Shown here: positions 37,803 through 45,114 of the stretch, one piece after another
Layout of the letters: every line of letters starts with the position of its first letter
How positions within the stretch are numbered: the stretch's first letter is position 1
Origin: an uncultured Pirellulaceae bacterium
GTDB lineage: Bacteria > Planctomycetota > Planctomycetia > Pirellulales > Pirellulaceae
NCBI GenBank assembly: GCA_937929805.1
Contig: CALFUT010000048.1
Span: 27,115 to 91,114, forward strand
Direction of reading: 5' to 3'
DNA length: 64,000 nucleotides
Notes under the pieces: model-generated
What the model was told of the DNA's origin: nothing
The model's input: the letters and a program-made list of their open reading frames with translations, nothing else
Database searches by the model: none
Program-made: the position numbers and the translations under genes

Positions 37803-37900
37803 ACTGAGTACTGAGTACTGAGTACTGAGTACTGAGTACTGAGTACTGAGTACTGAGTCCAGAGTCCAGAGTACTGTGTACTGTGTGCTGTGTACTGTGT
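37803..37900. repeat. Heptanucleotide tandem array, 14 units
   Basis: Eight consecutive ACTGAGT, two CCAGAGT, two ACTGTGT, one GCTGTGT and one ACTGTGT, all in 7-base register. The array starts directly after the stop of the RND gene. Open frames across it are artefacts of the repeat. Confidence 0.95.
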
Positions 37901-37998
37901 ACCGATGTCTGTCTTGCCGGGTCCCATGTCTCACGCTTGCGTGAGCATGCTTCCAGCCGTCTCCTCGATCCAATGCGATGTCGAAGGAAGCGACTTCG

Positions 37999-39072
37999 TC
38001 AGTTTGCTTGATCGCCCAAAAATATTCGATTGCCGGTCGCCGCACTCTCGGCGGCACTCACCACGATTTGCATCGCGCGGTAGGCGTCTTGCGGATCCGT
38101 CGTCCTGCGGATGAAACTGGTCACGGCGCGGTAAAATCGATCCAGCATCTGCTCGCCAACCGGTCGCTCGTACTCAAGCGATTCCGTGTGCTGACCGGCG
38201 TCATCGAACCAGATCAAGTTTGACGGCAAATCTATGAACGCCATGCCTCGTTCGCAGCGAATTTGAATCGACGCGGGGCGTTTGAATGACAAAGCGTCTG
38301 ACCACTTGCCCGGAATGTAATGCCCCACGCTCAGCTGAGCCAATGGACGAATGGCGAAGCCTGAACCCTCGGTCGTCGAATCCTCTTTGTTCCCCTCGAT
38401 GCCTTGGTGGGTTTGGCCGGGGAAGCTCAGGCTGACCATTTGGTAGAACGGTGACTGCCCAGCATCACACTGCGAGTGCATGGAGCTAATCAGAGAATCA
38501 GGCGTGTCGTTGACAAGGTAGCAACACCAGTCGGCAAGTTCCATCATGGTTCGCCACGCCAGCGGGCAATGATCTCCTCGGCGTTGAGCGTTGGATTGGT
38601 CTTCGATGGGAAGGCGTTCGTGGCAAAACAACAGCTGAGGTTTTCCTAGCCGCGTTGCGATTAATTCCTTAAGCCGCACCGTTGCTGGCGAATGTCGACG
38701 CGGAAGCTCTGCCATGAACGCGACGCCTGAGCCCTCAATTCGTTCGCGCAGTTCCAACGCTTCCGAAGGAGTCACGTCCAGCGAGGACGAGCTAAAGATT
38801 GCCTTACCTGCGTCGCAAGCGGCCAGAATCGGCAGCGGTCCGTACCACTCGGGTGCCAAAGCCAGCACGACATCGATGTCATCCCGTTCGACCACGGCGC
38901 GGAATCCACCAACGGCGTCGGCATCAAATTCTTTCGCGACCGCAATCGCTCGCTCGGCCACTTGGCTGCACACGGCGCGAATGACAAAACGATCTGCCAA
39001 AGCTCGTAACGCTGGAAGATGGCGGCTTTGCCATTGATCCCCAAGTCCAACGATTCCCACACGCAGTTTCAT
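37999..39072 (-). CDS. Gfo/Idh/MocA-family oxidoreductase, cytoplasmic
   Basis: The N-terminal Rossmann domain starts GIVGLGDQWQSRHLPALRAL, followed by the family middle region PEWYGPLPILAACDAGKAIF. The usual EKP at the active site is not present; the corresponding place reads SSSSLDVTPSEA, so catalysis may differ or be lost. The C-terminal domain matches the family only loosely. It has no signal peptide, unlike the oxidoreductase near 3 kb. It is the only gene on the minus strand here, with no operon partner. Confidence 0.75.
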   Translation of the reverse strand: MKLRVGIVGLGDQWQSRHLPALRALADRFVIRAVCSQVAERAIAVAKEFDADAVGGFRAVVERDDIDVVLALAPEWYGPLPILAACDAGKAIFSSSSLDVTPSEALELRERIEGSGVAFMAELPRRHSPATVRLKELIATRLGKPQLLFCHERLPIEDQSNAQRRGDHCPLAWRTMMELADWCCYLVNDTPDSLISSMHSQCDAGQSPFYQMVSLSFPGQTHQGIEGNKEDSTTEGSGFAIRPLAQLSVGHYIPGKWSDALSFKRPASIQIRCERGMAFIDLPSNLIWFDDAGQHTESLEYERPVGEQMLDRFYRAVTSFIRRTTDPQDAYRAMQIVVSAAESAATGNRIFLGDQAN

Positions 39073-39085
39073 CCGTGATTCCTAT

Positions 39086-39175
39086 GGCAGAAGGCAAGTT
39101 GAAACCTGCCGCTTAATACATCGAAACCTCGAAGGATTTCACTAGTTTGACGGTGGGTAATATTCTGCCACTTGC
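39086..39175. repeat. 90-bp dispersed element, copy 2
   Basis: Second copy of the element at 24531-24620 (63 of 90 identical, ungapped), with the same GGCAGA start and TCTGCCACTTGC end. It lies just upstream of the minus-strand oxidoreductase start (39072). The rest of the 39176-39544 gap shows only a weak CTTGCC/GGGCAAG hairpin. Confidence 0.7.
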
Positions 39176-39544
39176 CTAAGTGGGTTGTTAAGCGGGCAAG
39201 TTAATCGTCGAGGCAGCAAGTCGGCAGCGTACACTGGCTCACAAACAGAGCCCGAACCGGTGGGATCGGCCCCATCAGAACGTCGGTTCATCGCTTCGCT
39301 CATGCGCGTTTTGCGTTCTTTCACCCGCAATTTGCGCGTCAACAGTATAACCCGAATTTGGCTTGAGGGTTCAATTGCGCGGATGTTTCCAACTGCGGTG
39401 GAACAACCGGAAAGCCTTATCGAAAATCGAGTGTTGCCACCATTGGATGCTGGCAAAAGTGGGAATTCGGCGGGCTGTGTGCGACAAGATGATCCGATTA
39501 ATAAATTATCTGACTGACAGCGTTTATGGACTGAGGAATTCTCG

Positions 39545-39997
39545 ATGCTTCTAACCCGCCCCCTCACAGGCTTCGTTGCCTTCTCGCTGTTAGCCCTCAT
39601 TGTTTCGGCATCGTCTGTTTTTGCTCAACAGCCAACCGATTATTTCACTGCGTACAAGAGGGCCCAAGAGGGAGATCGGCCGATGTTGGTCTTGGTCACA
39701 GCCGAATGGTGCCCGCCTTGCAAGGTCATGAAGTCGACCACGATCCCGCAGTTGATGCAACGCAACGCATTCAGTCAGTTTCACTACGCGACCGTCGATT
39801 TGGATGCGGAAGAGCGGCTTGCTCGACAACTGATTGGCGACCGAGGCGTTCCGCAGTTGATTATGTTCGAAAAGCACAACGGCGAATGGGTGCGGCGTTA
39901 CCTTCGTGGGATCCAGACTCCCGAAACCGTCGAAGCTTTTGTGGCTCAATCGGCATTTCACCGCACAGCAAACGCGACCGCGTTACTGGACAAGTAG
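39545..39997 (+). CDS. Secreted thioredoxin-fold protein
   Basis: Signal peptide (about residues 1-27, FVAFSLLALIVSASSVFA) and a thioredoxin fold with the active site TAEWCPPCKVM. The cis-proline loop is GDRGVPQLIMF. At 150 residues it is a single-domain protein. The CPPC motif suggests a disulfide reductase or isomerase in the periplasm rather than a cytoplasmic reductant. No cytochrome-biogenesis neighbours. Confidence 0.88.
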   Translation: MLLTRPLTGFVAFSLLALIVSASSVFAQQPTDYFTAYKRAQEGDRPMLVLVTAEWCPPCKVMKSTTIPQLMQRNAFSQFHYATVDLDAEERLARQLIGDRGVPQLIMFEKHNGEWVRRYLRGIQTPETVEAFVAQSAFHRTANATALLDK

Positions 39998-40094
39998 CCA
40001 AGCGTTAGTAAGCTGGTAATCTTGTCGTAAACGGGCACGAGACCTCTGTTGTGCAATTCCACTTTGGTTGAGTGCGGTCGTTGTTCGGGAGGGG

Positions 40095-40136
40095 AAGGCT
40101 CCGTCCGCCCCATGGGAGGAAGGCTCCGTCCGCCCC
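40095..40136. repeat. Short direct repeat upstream of the glycosyltransferase
   Basis: AAGGCTCCGTCCGCCCC occurs at 40095-40111 and again at 40120-40136, each preceded by a G/A-rich block. A candidate in-frame ATG upstream (40072 frame) would translate through it, which argues for a later start. Confidence 0.7.
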
Positions 40137-40170
40137 GCGTCGATGGTCAAGCATTGAGATTGAACAAAAG

Positions 40171-40848
40171 TTGTCCTTAAGAATCTCAACCATCATTCCG
40201 GTGTTGAACGAACGGGAGATCGTTTCTGCGGCGATCGAACGAGCTTGGGCGGCGGGTGCGGATGAGGTCATCGTCTCCGACGGCGGCAGCACAGACGGTA
40301 CCTTGGAAGTAGCTAGTGCCGCAGACTGTCGGGTCGTCAGAACTGATCCCGGTCGCGGGTCGCAAATGAATGCCGGCGCGGAAATCGCTTTGGGTGATGT
40401 GTTGCTGTTCATTCACGCCGATAACTGGTTGCCTGATGGCAGCTGTGATCAGATTCGTGACTCGATGGAGGAAGCCGACATTCGCTGGGGTGGGTTTCAA
40501 CAGCAGATCGAAGATCCGGGCGTTCTCTTCCGATGGATCGAGATGGGCAACTTAGCCCGGAGCCGTTATCAAAGCCTTGTCTACGGAGATCAAGGGTTGT
40601 TCGTCGCTCGCGATTTATTTCAATCGTTGGGAGGATTCGCGCCGCTGCCTTTGATGGAAGACTTCGAACTTTCGCAGCGGTTATCCAAGCAAGGGCGGCC
40701 TGCTCTGTTGCCCGGTCCAATCCATGTCAGTGCCAGACGTTGGAGGGCAAAAGGTCTTGCCAGGCAAACGTTACGGAACTGGGCGATCAGCGCATCCTAC
40801 CGACTGGGTGTTTCTCCCCATCAATTGGCCCGTTGGTATAACGGCTGA
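40171..40848 (+). CDS. Family 2 glycosyltransferase (TIGR04283-like)
   Basis: GT-A fold from the first residues: RISTIIPVLNE, then EVIVSDGGSTDGTLEVA for nucleotide-sugar binding and LLFIHADNWLPDG as the DxD-like site. Later come VYGDQGLFVARDLFQSLGGF and the acceptor-side LMEDFELSQRL. The longer frame opens at 40072, but its first 33 residues are encoded by a repeat-bearing segment and are Arg/Pro-rich. TTG at 40171 places the fold at the N-terminus, so it is preferred. It is a soluble enzyme; substrates are unknown. Confidence 0.8.
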   Translation: MSLRISTIIPVLNEREIVSAAIERAWAAGADEVIVSDGGSTDGTLEVASAADCRVVRTDPGRGSQMNAGAEIALGDVLLFIHADNWLPDGSCDQIRDSMEEADIRWGGFQQQIEDPGVLFRWIEMGNLARSRYQSLVYGDQGLFVARDLFQSLGGFAPLPLMEDFELSQRLSKQGRPALLPGPIHVSARRWRAKGLARQTLRNWAISASYRLGVSPHQLARWYNG

Positions 40849-41586
40849 TCAATCGGAAGTCGGGGCGGGATTCCAAACGGTTTGAACAATCAGCCAGACG
40901 GTGATCAGGAACGCTGCGAAAACACTTTGAGGAACCCAGCAGACGAAGATCCCGAACATGACTTTTTCGAACGGGATTCCCAGCGACAATCCACTTGCAA
41001 TCCCGATGCCAATCGTCGCTTTGGCGACGATGATTAATAATAGGGCTCGCCAATACCAGCGAATACTTTCCGGCAGCATCGCCAAACCAATTAGCACGGC
41101 TGGCGACAGTAAGTAAATGGCAGCCAGCGTGATTCGCGACTCGCGCCAGGTCGATAATGCCGCGACAGCGAACGCGACAACGGTCGTGATGATCAGCAGA
41201 GTTTTCGTTGAGAACTGTAGGCTTGGCGGTTTGGATTTTGCCTCTTTTTGTTCGAATTCAAGAATGTGCTGGTTGAAGCCGTTTCGAAACCAGACGCCGA
41301 TGATTCCAAACAGAATGCCGGGCAATAGTGCAACGCCCACGTTGATTAGCATGGCTCGATAGTCCACGATGAAGCCGCGATAGGTCTTGGTTTCGTTCCA
41401 GATTTCCATGGGGAAACCGATGGCTTCGGTCGGCATCGGTTCGTAGCCCAGCAAGGTCCCGAACCCACCGGTGCGAAAAAAGTACGAGACAGCATTGACC
41501 GCCGCCATCAGCAGAAAACCACCCATCACCCCACGCGTGAACCAATGAGCTACCGAAGTTCCAATTTTTGATGGCATGGGGTTCAT
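40849..41586 (-). CDS. Polytopic membrane protein of unknown function
   Basis: 245 residues with about six hydrophobic helices (near 17-36, 75-100, 128-146, 150-168, 176-198, 207-235). No catalytic motif or recognised family. It ends one base after the convergent glycosyltransferase stop. It marks the left border of a region with clearly different composition. Confidence 0.6.
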   Translation of the reverse strand: MNPMPSKIGTSVAHWFTRGVMGGFLLMAAVNAVSYFFRTGGFGTLLGYEPMPTEAIGFPMEIWNETKTYRGFIVDYRAMLINVGVALLPGILFGIIGVWFRNGFNQHILEFEQKEAKSKPPSLQFSTKTLLIITTVVAFAVAALSTWRESRITLAAIYLLSPAVLIGLAMLPESIRWYWRALLLIIVAKATIGIGIASGLSLGIPFEKVMFGIFVCWVPQSVFAAFLITVWLIVQTVWNPAPTSD

Positions 41587-41710
41587 AACGGCAGTTCGGC
41601 CGAGACGGGATATCTTTTATGACGACGGAATACTGACACATTTACTGAGTTTCGTTGGAAACATTGGTTCAGGCTGAGCCTTAATAAACCGTTGTTTTAC
41701 AAAAATATTA

Positions 41711-41773
41711 CCCACCGTATTGTGGGTTGTTGTCGGATTGTGTAGGATTTGCAATGCCCCACAGTATGGTGGG
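41711..41773. promoter_or_regulatory. Paired operator-like palindromes
   Basis: CCCACCGTATTGTGGG (41711-41726) and CCCACAGTATGGTGGG (41758-41773). Each is itself a CCCAC-N6-GTGGG dyad, and the second is nearly the reverse complement of the first (2 mismatches). Centres are 47 bases apart. They lie directly upstream of the micro-ORFs and an HTH-like gene, as expected for an autoregulated locus. Confidence 0.5.
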
Positions 41774-41817
41774 TGTTCTGTCCACCGTCCGATCGTGTTT
41801 TTTCACGGAGTGTTGCC

Positions 41818-41883
41818 ATGTTCTCAACTCTATTGGTTGAGCCCGCACGCGGGCCGCCTGAGGGCCGGAAAAATAATTCTTAA
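41818..41883 (+). CDS. Micro-ORF 1, 21-residue peptide
   Basis: Reads MFSTLLVEPARGPPEGRKNN plus a final S. GGAG precedes the ATG by about eight bases. It is similar to the start of the next ORF (111 bases downstream): both are preceded by TTGCCATG and share the ARGPP core, encoded with different synonymous codons (GCA/GCC, CGC/CGT, CCG/CCT, CCT/CCA). That substitution pattern suggests selection on the peptide. No known leader or signalling peptide was recognised. Confidence 0.4.
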   Translation: MFSTLLVEPARGPPEGRKNNS

Positions 41884-41928
41884 TTCCAATGTTCACCGTC
41901 TTAGATTTCTATTCCAAGAGGGATTGCC

Positions 41929-42117
41929 ATGTTATCAGGTTTGTCAGTTGATCTCGCCCGTGGGCCTCCAAGAGAGGGAAAAAACTATTTGTACTTTAAT
42001 TTATTAGTGGAGCCGAGCGATGAATTTCCAGAAGATTGCAATCCCCGTTTCATGGGCAACAAGTTTAAAAAAATGTTTTCAGACGCTATGGGAGGGACAG
42101 CCAAGTCTCGATTCTAA
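41929..42117 (+). CDS. Micro-ORF 2, 62-residue protein related to micro-ORF 1
   Basis: Begins MLSGLSVDLARGPPREGKN, aligned with micro-ORF 1, then continues to an in-frame echo, LLVEPSDEFPED, resembling LLVEPARGPPEG of micro-ORF 1. GAGGG precedes the ATG at good spacing. Its 3' half overlaps the following gene (42020) in another frame. Function unknown. It could be a short regulatory or leader peptide family; it could also be a decayed duplication. Confidence 0.4.
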   Translation: MLSGLSVDLARGPPREGKNYLYFNLLVEPSDEFPEDCNPRFMGNKFKKMFSDAMGGTAKSRF

Positions 42118-42640
42118 GAAGCACTTGCGGTTGGCATGGGCGGAATCGTATTTCACGAGACAGGTTGGTTTCGTTCACACTACACCGGATGTGGATAGAT
42201 TCTCAATTCTCGACAGATCTCAAATACAGTCTTTATCGCATGCTGGAGCGGTCAGAATCCAATTTGCGTTTTCGAAGTTGAAAAAGCGAACGTCAACAAA
42301 CGTTCAAATAACTAACAGGCTAGACCGGTGTTCGGACTACGTACCAGGCCGCACTGCTGTAGAGCTTCGCTTGGAACTGAGAAGTAAATCGGTCTCTAAT
42401 AAAGAATTAGCAGTTTTTCTCAACGAAGTACTGGATAGCGTCAAATGGACCGACAGGCGAGTAGCCAAATATCTCGGAGGTGAACGACGGTTCACATACG
42501 AAGTCTATCTAGCGATTTGCGAGCGTTTTTGCATCGACCCGCTTGCAGTTTCTTTGCGTGCATTGGAATCGAGGAAAAGTGTTTTTGAGGGTTCGACGCT
42601 CAGCAAAAAGATTCGAAAGCTTGTAGACATGAAAAGTTAG
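42020..42640 (+). CDS. Orphan protein with a C-terminal HTH-like segment
   Basis: 206 basic residues. The N-terminal 110 are not recognised. Residues about 126-180 (NKELAVFLNEVLDS, then RRVAKYLGG and YEVYLAICERFCIDPLAV) resemble a Cro/C1-type helix-turn-helix with a turn before a recognition helix. It overlaps micro-ORF 2. Together with the palindromes upstream it could be an autoregulator, but the assignment is tentative. Codon and base use is more AT-rich than in the flanking core genes. Confidence 0.6.
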   Translation: MNFQKIAIPVSWATSLKKCFQTLWEGQPSLDSKKHLRLAWAESYFTRQVGFVHTTPDVDRFSILDRSQIQSLSHAGAVRIQFAFSKLKKRTSTNVQITNRLDRCSDYVPGRTAVELRLELRSKSVSNKELAVFLNEVLDSVKWTDRRVAKYLGGERRFTYEVYLAICERFCIDPLAVSLRALESRKSVFEGSTLSKKIRKLVDMKS

Positions 42641-42743
42641 TTACTTGTGTTTGACCCGCGACTTAACAGAAAGAGGTGTGCGTGAAGTAAATCTAGTTTC
42701 AGAAGTTTCCCATTTCGCATTTCATAGATATGGAGTTGTAAAG

Positions 42744-43094
42744 ATGGCGAGTATTATTGGGGCTGATGTCCGGCAGCAATGTTTGGATATCAGGTCGGAT
42801 TGTTTGGAGATGTTTGATGCTGTTTCTCAAGACTTATCGGCTGTTGAGGGCTTGTGCGTAAGTTCAGACATCACCCGTCAGTTGGTTAAAGAGTTGAAAG
42901 TCAGGCTATGGGCTTTGAGAGGGGCTTTGGCTTCAGCCGCAAGGTTGATTGAGTTGATTGACAACGGTGTTTACCAAGGTTTGATGTGGCGATACCAAGT
43001 TGGGGTGTTAATGAACAACATCATCATCGCCGAGGATGGTTTTGGAGATAGCATGCTGTTTACTGAAGACAAAGACGTGTTCAGTCTCAATTAG
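42744..43094 (+). CDS. Orphan alpha-helical protein
   Basis: 116 residues from ATG 42744, mostly amphipathic helices (VRQQCLDIRSDCLEMFDAV, LVKELKVRLWALRGALASA). An upstream TTG start at 42645 would add 33 residues of poor quality. No family recognised and no membrane segment. It is in line with the HTH-like gene and followed by a strong terminator at 43229, so it may belong to the same transcript. Confidence 0.55.
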   Translation: MASIIGADVRQQCLDIRSDCLEMFDAVSQDLSAVEGLCVSSDITRQLVKELKVRLWALRGALASAARLIELIDNGVYQGLMWRYQVGVLMNNIIIAEDGFGDSMLFTEDKDVFSLN

Positions 43095-43130
43095 TCTAGT
43101 GAAAGGCCCAGCCGAGGAAAGGAAGCGCCT

Positions 43131-43196
43131 ATGGAGCAACAATCTCTGCGGAAGTTCGTGGCTGTAGCAAAGGGAAATGCGAGTTGTCGGTATTGA
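43131..43196 (+). CDS. Possible 21-residue peptide
   Basis: Reads MEQQSLRKFVAVAKGNASCR plus a final Y. It is preceded by GAGGAAAGGAAG, a plausible ribosome site, and followed by the terminator at 43229. It could be a real micro-protein of the locus or a chance frame. Confidence 0.25.
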   Translation: MEQQSLRKFVAVAKGNASCRY

Positions 43197-43228
43197 GGTG
43201 AACGGCAGCGATAGTCGAAACAATAATG

Positions 43229-43265
43229 GGGCGAGCCAACACGCGTTGGCTCGCCCTCATTTTTT
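43229..43265 (+). terminator. Strong rho-independent terminator
   Basis: GGGCGAGCCAAC (43229-43240), loop ACGC, GTTGGCTCGCCC (43245-43256): a 12-bp perfect stem. A T-rich tract follows (43260-43265). It ends the plus-strand micro-ORF/HTH transcript and separates it from the convergent nuclease gene. Confidence 0.9.
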
Positions 43266-43310
43266 CACGGCAACGCTCAGTTTGTGTCCTGCACAGACTC
43301 AGCAACCAGT

Positions 43311-43904
43311 TCAGGGGTTGCAATGTCGGCACGGTTGATAGGCACTGCGGGCCCGGTTGATAGGAATGGGCATTTTCGAATCACTCAAATGGTGGCAACC
43401 GCTGCGTTGATACTTTGATCCGTACTCGGTCACATAAACAGACCTTTCGGTCGTGCGTGTCGATTGGACGTTTTTGCGACTACGCGGGCCGTACAATTCC
43501 AAGTCACGCCAGTCTGACGGTTGTCTGACACCGTTTCGATAATCCCACGGTGCAACTAGCCATTGGTGTTGCCAGAAACCTCGCCTCGCGTCTTGGGCAT
43601 CATACTCGAGTTTGGCCAGTTTGGGGTCTCTGGAATACTTTACATAGTGCCACGCATACCCCGATTTAATCATCGCCTCACTGACGCTGACTACATAAAC
43701 GTCAGCTAACAACCTTCGGTATCTGTCTTTCTTGGTTGTGAAAATTCTCAACGCTCGCCCAATAAGTAGCCGCCTCAATTCGCGTGTGGCTTCCAAACCA
43801 AAAGCCTGTTTTGACTCAAGGGCGTCGATACCGTTCAGACGGATATTGTACGTAGAGCCGTCGGTAAACTTGGCCGTAAACGTATCACCATCGAGTACCC
43901 GCAC
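43311..43904 (-). CDS. SNase-like thermonuclease with a C-terminal Cys-rich tail
   Basis: Staphylococcal-nuclease fold with the catalytic set in place: VLDGDTF, IRLNGIDALES (Arg and Glu), DRYRRLLADVYV (Arg) and SGYAWHYVKYS. The last 45 residues form a small Cys/His motif seen behind such nucleases: YGSKYQRSGCHHL and PCRHC. As an ORF it begins at a GTG with MRVLDGDTF, so it lacks any signal peptide and the usual upstream residues. A stop codon lies in frame two codons upstream. The missing N-terminus appears in the adjacent pieces, so the gene is probably interrupted. Confidence 0.7.
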   Translation of the reverse strand: MRVLDGDTFTAKFTDGSTYNIRLNGIDALESKQAFGLEATRELRRLLIGRALRIFTTKKDRYRRLLADVYVVSVSEAMIKSGYAWHYVKYSRDPKLAKLEYDAQDARRGFWQHQWLVAPWDYRNGVRQPSDWRDLELYGPRSRKNVQSTRTTERSVYVTEYGSKYQRSGCHHLSDSKMPIPINRARSAYQPCRHCNP

Positions 43905-43907
43905 GAG

Positions 43908-44238
43908 TTAGGCGTCTGAGATTTTGGCTGCGGGTTTGCTGCTTTTGCTCTTCGCCGAGCCGGTTGCACCTGCCAGCGTTATCATCGACTGGAAAACCCA
44001 CCCTTTGCGGTTACCGTCCGAAAGCAAGCAGAACGAACCTTGCAGACTTTTTGCCTTGGACTTTTTCGTTATGTCCGTAAACTGCCCCCGATTCGTTATA
44101 GCGTTACCACCAGTCACTAGTGATTTCACCGAAAGGCACTGGGGCGGTTTTTAAGGTTGCCACCGACTGACCAGCAGTCAGGAAGGTCATTACAGTCAGC
44201 AATGCGATTGGCAGTATGAATTTTGGCAGGCGATTCAT
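43908..44238 (-). pseudogene. Detached N-terminus of the nuclease (frameshift plus nonsense)
   Basis: ATG 44238 opens a good signal peptide (MNRLPKFILPIALLTVMTFL) that stops at 44104-44106. The frame shifted by one base runs from 44129 to a TAA at 43908-43910 (ending AAKISDA), then continues directly as LVRVLDGDTF of the nuclease. One indel near 44104-44129 and one GAA-to-TAA type change would restore a single secreted nuclease of about 300 residues. Alternatively these are two short unrelated frames. Confidence 0.5.
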
Positions 44239-44601
44239 GAGATCCGCGCATTGTTGTTGGGTGTTGTTATGTGACTGACGGTAAGCGGTCGCAAAACTAT
44301 TGCAAGCAACGCTAAACCGTTTGATGTTGTCACAGACAAGCGGGATTCAAACCGCCCAGTTTAACAAGTGTTGCGACTGAAAGCGTTTGGCACGTGGTTT
44401 GCACATCTGTACACTAGTGCCATTGTGGCGTGACAAAGTGACAGATGTTTGAACAATAACACTAGATGAAGGAAAGCGGTCACGGGTATCAAGAGCAGAC
44501 TTTGGCGGCCAGCGAAATAAGCTATGGGTGGAGGACATCATTTTTGACGCTAAGCTCAGGGGTGGAAATGAGAAGGCGTTTCTTGTACTGGAGATTTGGG
44601 G
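44239..44601. other. Intergenic region with an operator-like inverted repeat
   Basis: An inverted repeat pairs ACATCTGT-A-CACT (44403-44415) with AGTGACAGATGT (44437-44448), one base bulged, spacer 21. It may be an operator for the downstream two-gene cassette or for the divergent nuclease gene. A GGTTTGAATCCCGC stretch on the minus strand near 44340-44356 looks like a tRNA T-arm, but no tRNA surrounds it. Confidence 0.4.
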
Positions 44602-45114
44602 ATGGATGAATCAACAATATCAGATTCGGTGAAGCGAGAGGATTTTTTTGACGTGAGGGACCGGCTTGCCGAACTTGGCGTAGCATCATCGTCAGGCATC
44701 GTAGTCTTGCCCGGAAACCTAGAGAGCGCTGAAGCCAAGACTGATTTTGTCTACGCCAGTTCATCGACCGACCTGCTGAAGTTGTTTCGCCTCAACAACA
44801 TTGAGGCTTCGTCGCCGTCAGCAGAACCTTTGACAGAACGCAGGAACCACGACTACACGCTCTACCTGCCGATCCTGTTTTACTCTGCGGCATATCTATC
44901 TGAGAATCCACAGGCGATGTCAATGACTCTGGGAGTAATCTCCAACTACGCAACCGATTTTTTGACAGGTTACGTTGGCGGTGGCAAAGTTGACATTTCG
45001 TTTGCTATTGAGACACACAAGACAAAGACGAAGTCAGTAAAGAAGTACAGCTATTCTGGTCCACCAGAGCAAATTTCCACGTTGCTCAAATGTGTAGAGT
45101 CGCGAGATGAATGA
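44602..45114 (+). CDS. Orphan protein, first gene of a two-gene cassette
   Basis: 170 residues from ATG 44602 (a TTG six bases earlier is also open). Mixed alpha/beta: DYTLYLPILFYSAAYLSEN, MTLGVISNYATDFLTGYVGGG, then a terminal strand-helix unit VKKYSYSGPPEQISTLLKCV. No transmembrane helix of clear strength. No family recognised. Its stop overlaps the start of the next gene by 8 bases (ATG 45107, TGA ending 45114), implying coupled translation. Confidence 0.65.
   Translation: MDESTISDSVKREDFFDVRDRLAELGVASSSGIVVLPGNLESAEAKTDFVYASSSTDLLKLFRLNNIEASSPSAEPLTERRNHDYTLYLPILFYSAAYLSENPQAMSMTLGVISNYATDFLTGYVGGGKVDISFAIETHKTKTKSVKKYSYSGPPEQISTLLKCVESRDE

Noticed and set aside
37779..38057. A 92-residue minus-strand frame (many YSVLSTQ repeats)
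   Set aside because: It is only the heptamer array read as protein; no ribosome site and no independent coding signal.
39185..39517. A 110-residue plus-strand frame before the thioredoxin gene
   Set aside because: It lies partly in repeat-derived sequence, has no recognisable domain and no ribosome site.
44330..44360. A tRNA T-arm-like GGTTTGAATCCCGC on the minus strand
   Set aside because: No acceptor, D or anticodon arm can be fitted around it, and the stem is one base short; likely chance or at most a decayed attachment site.
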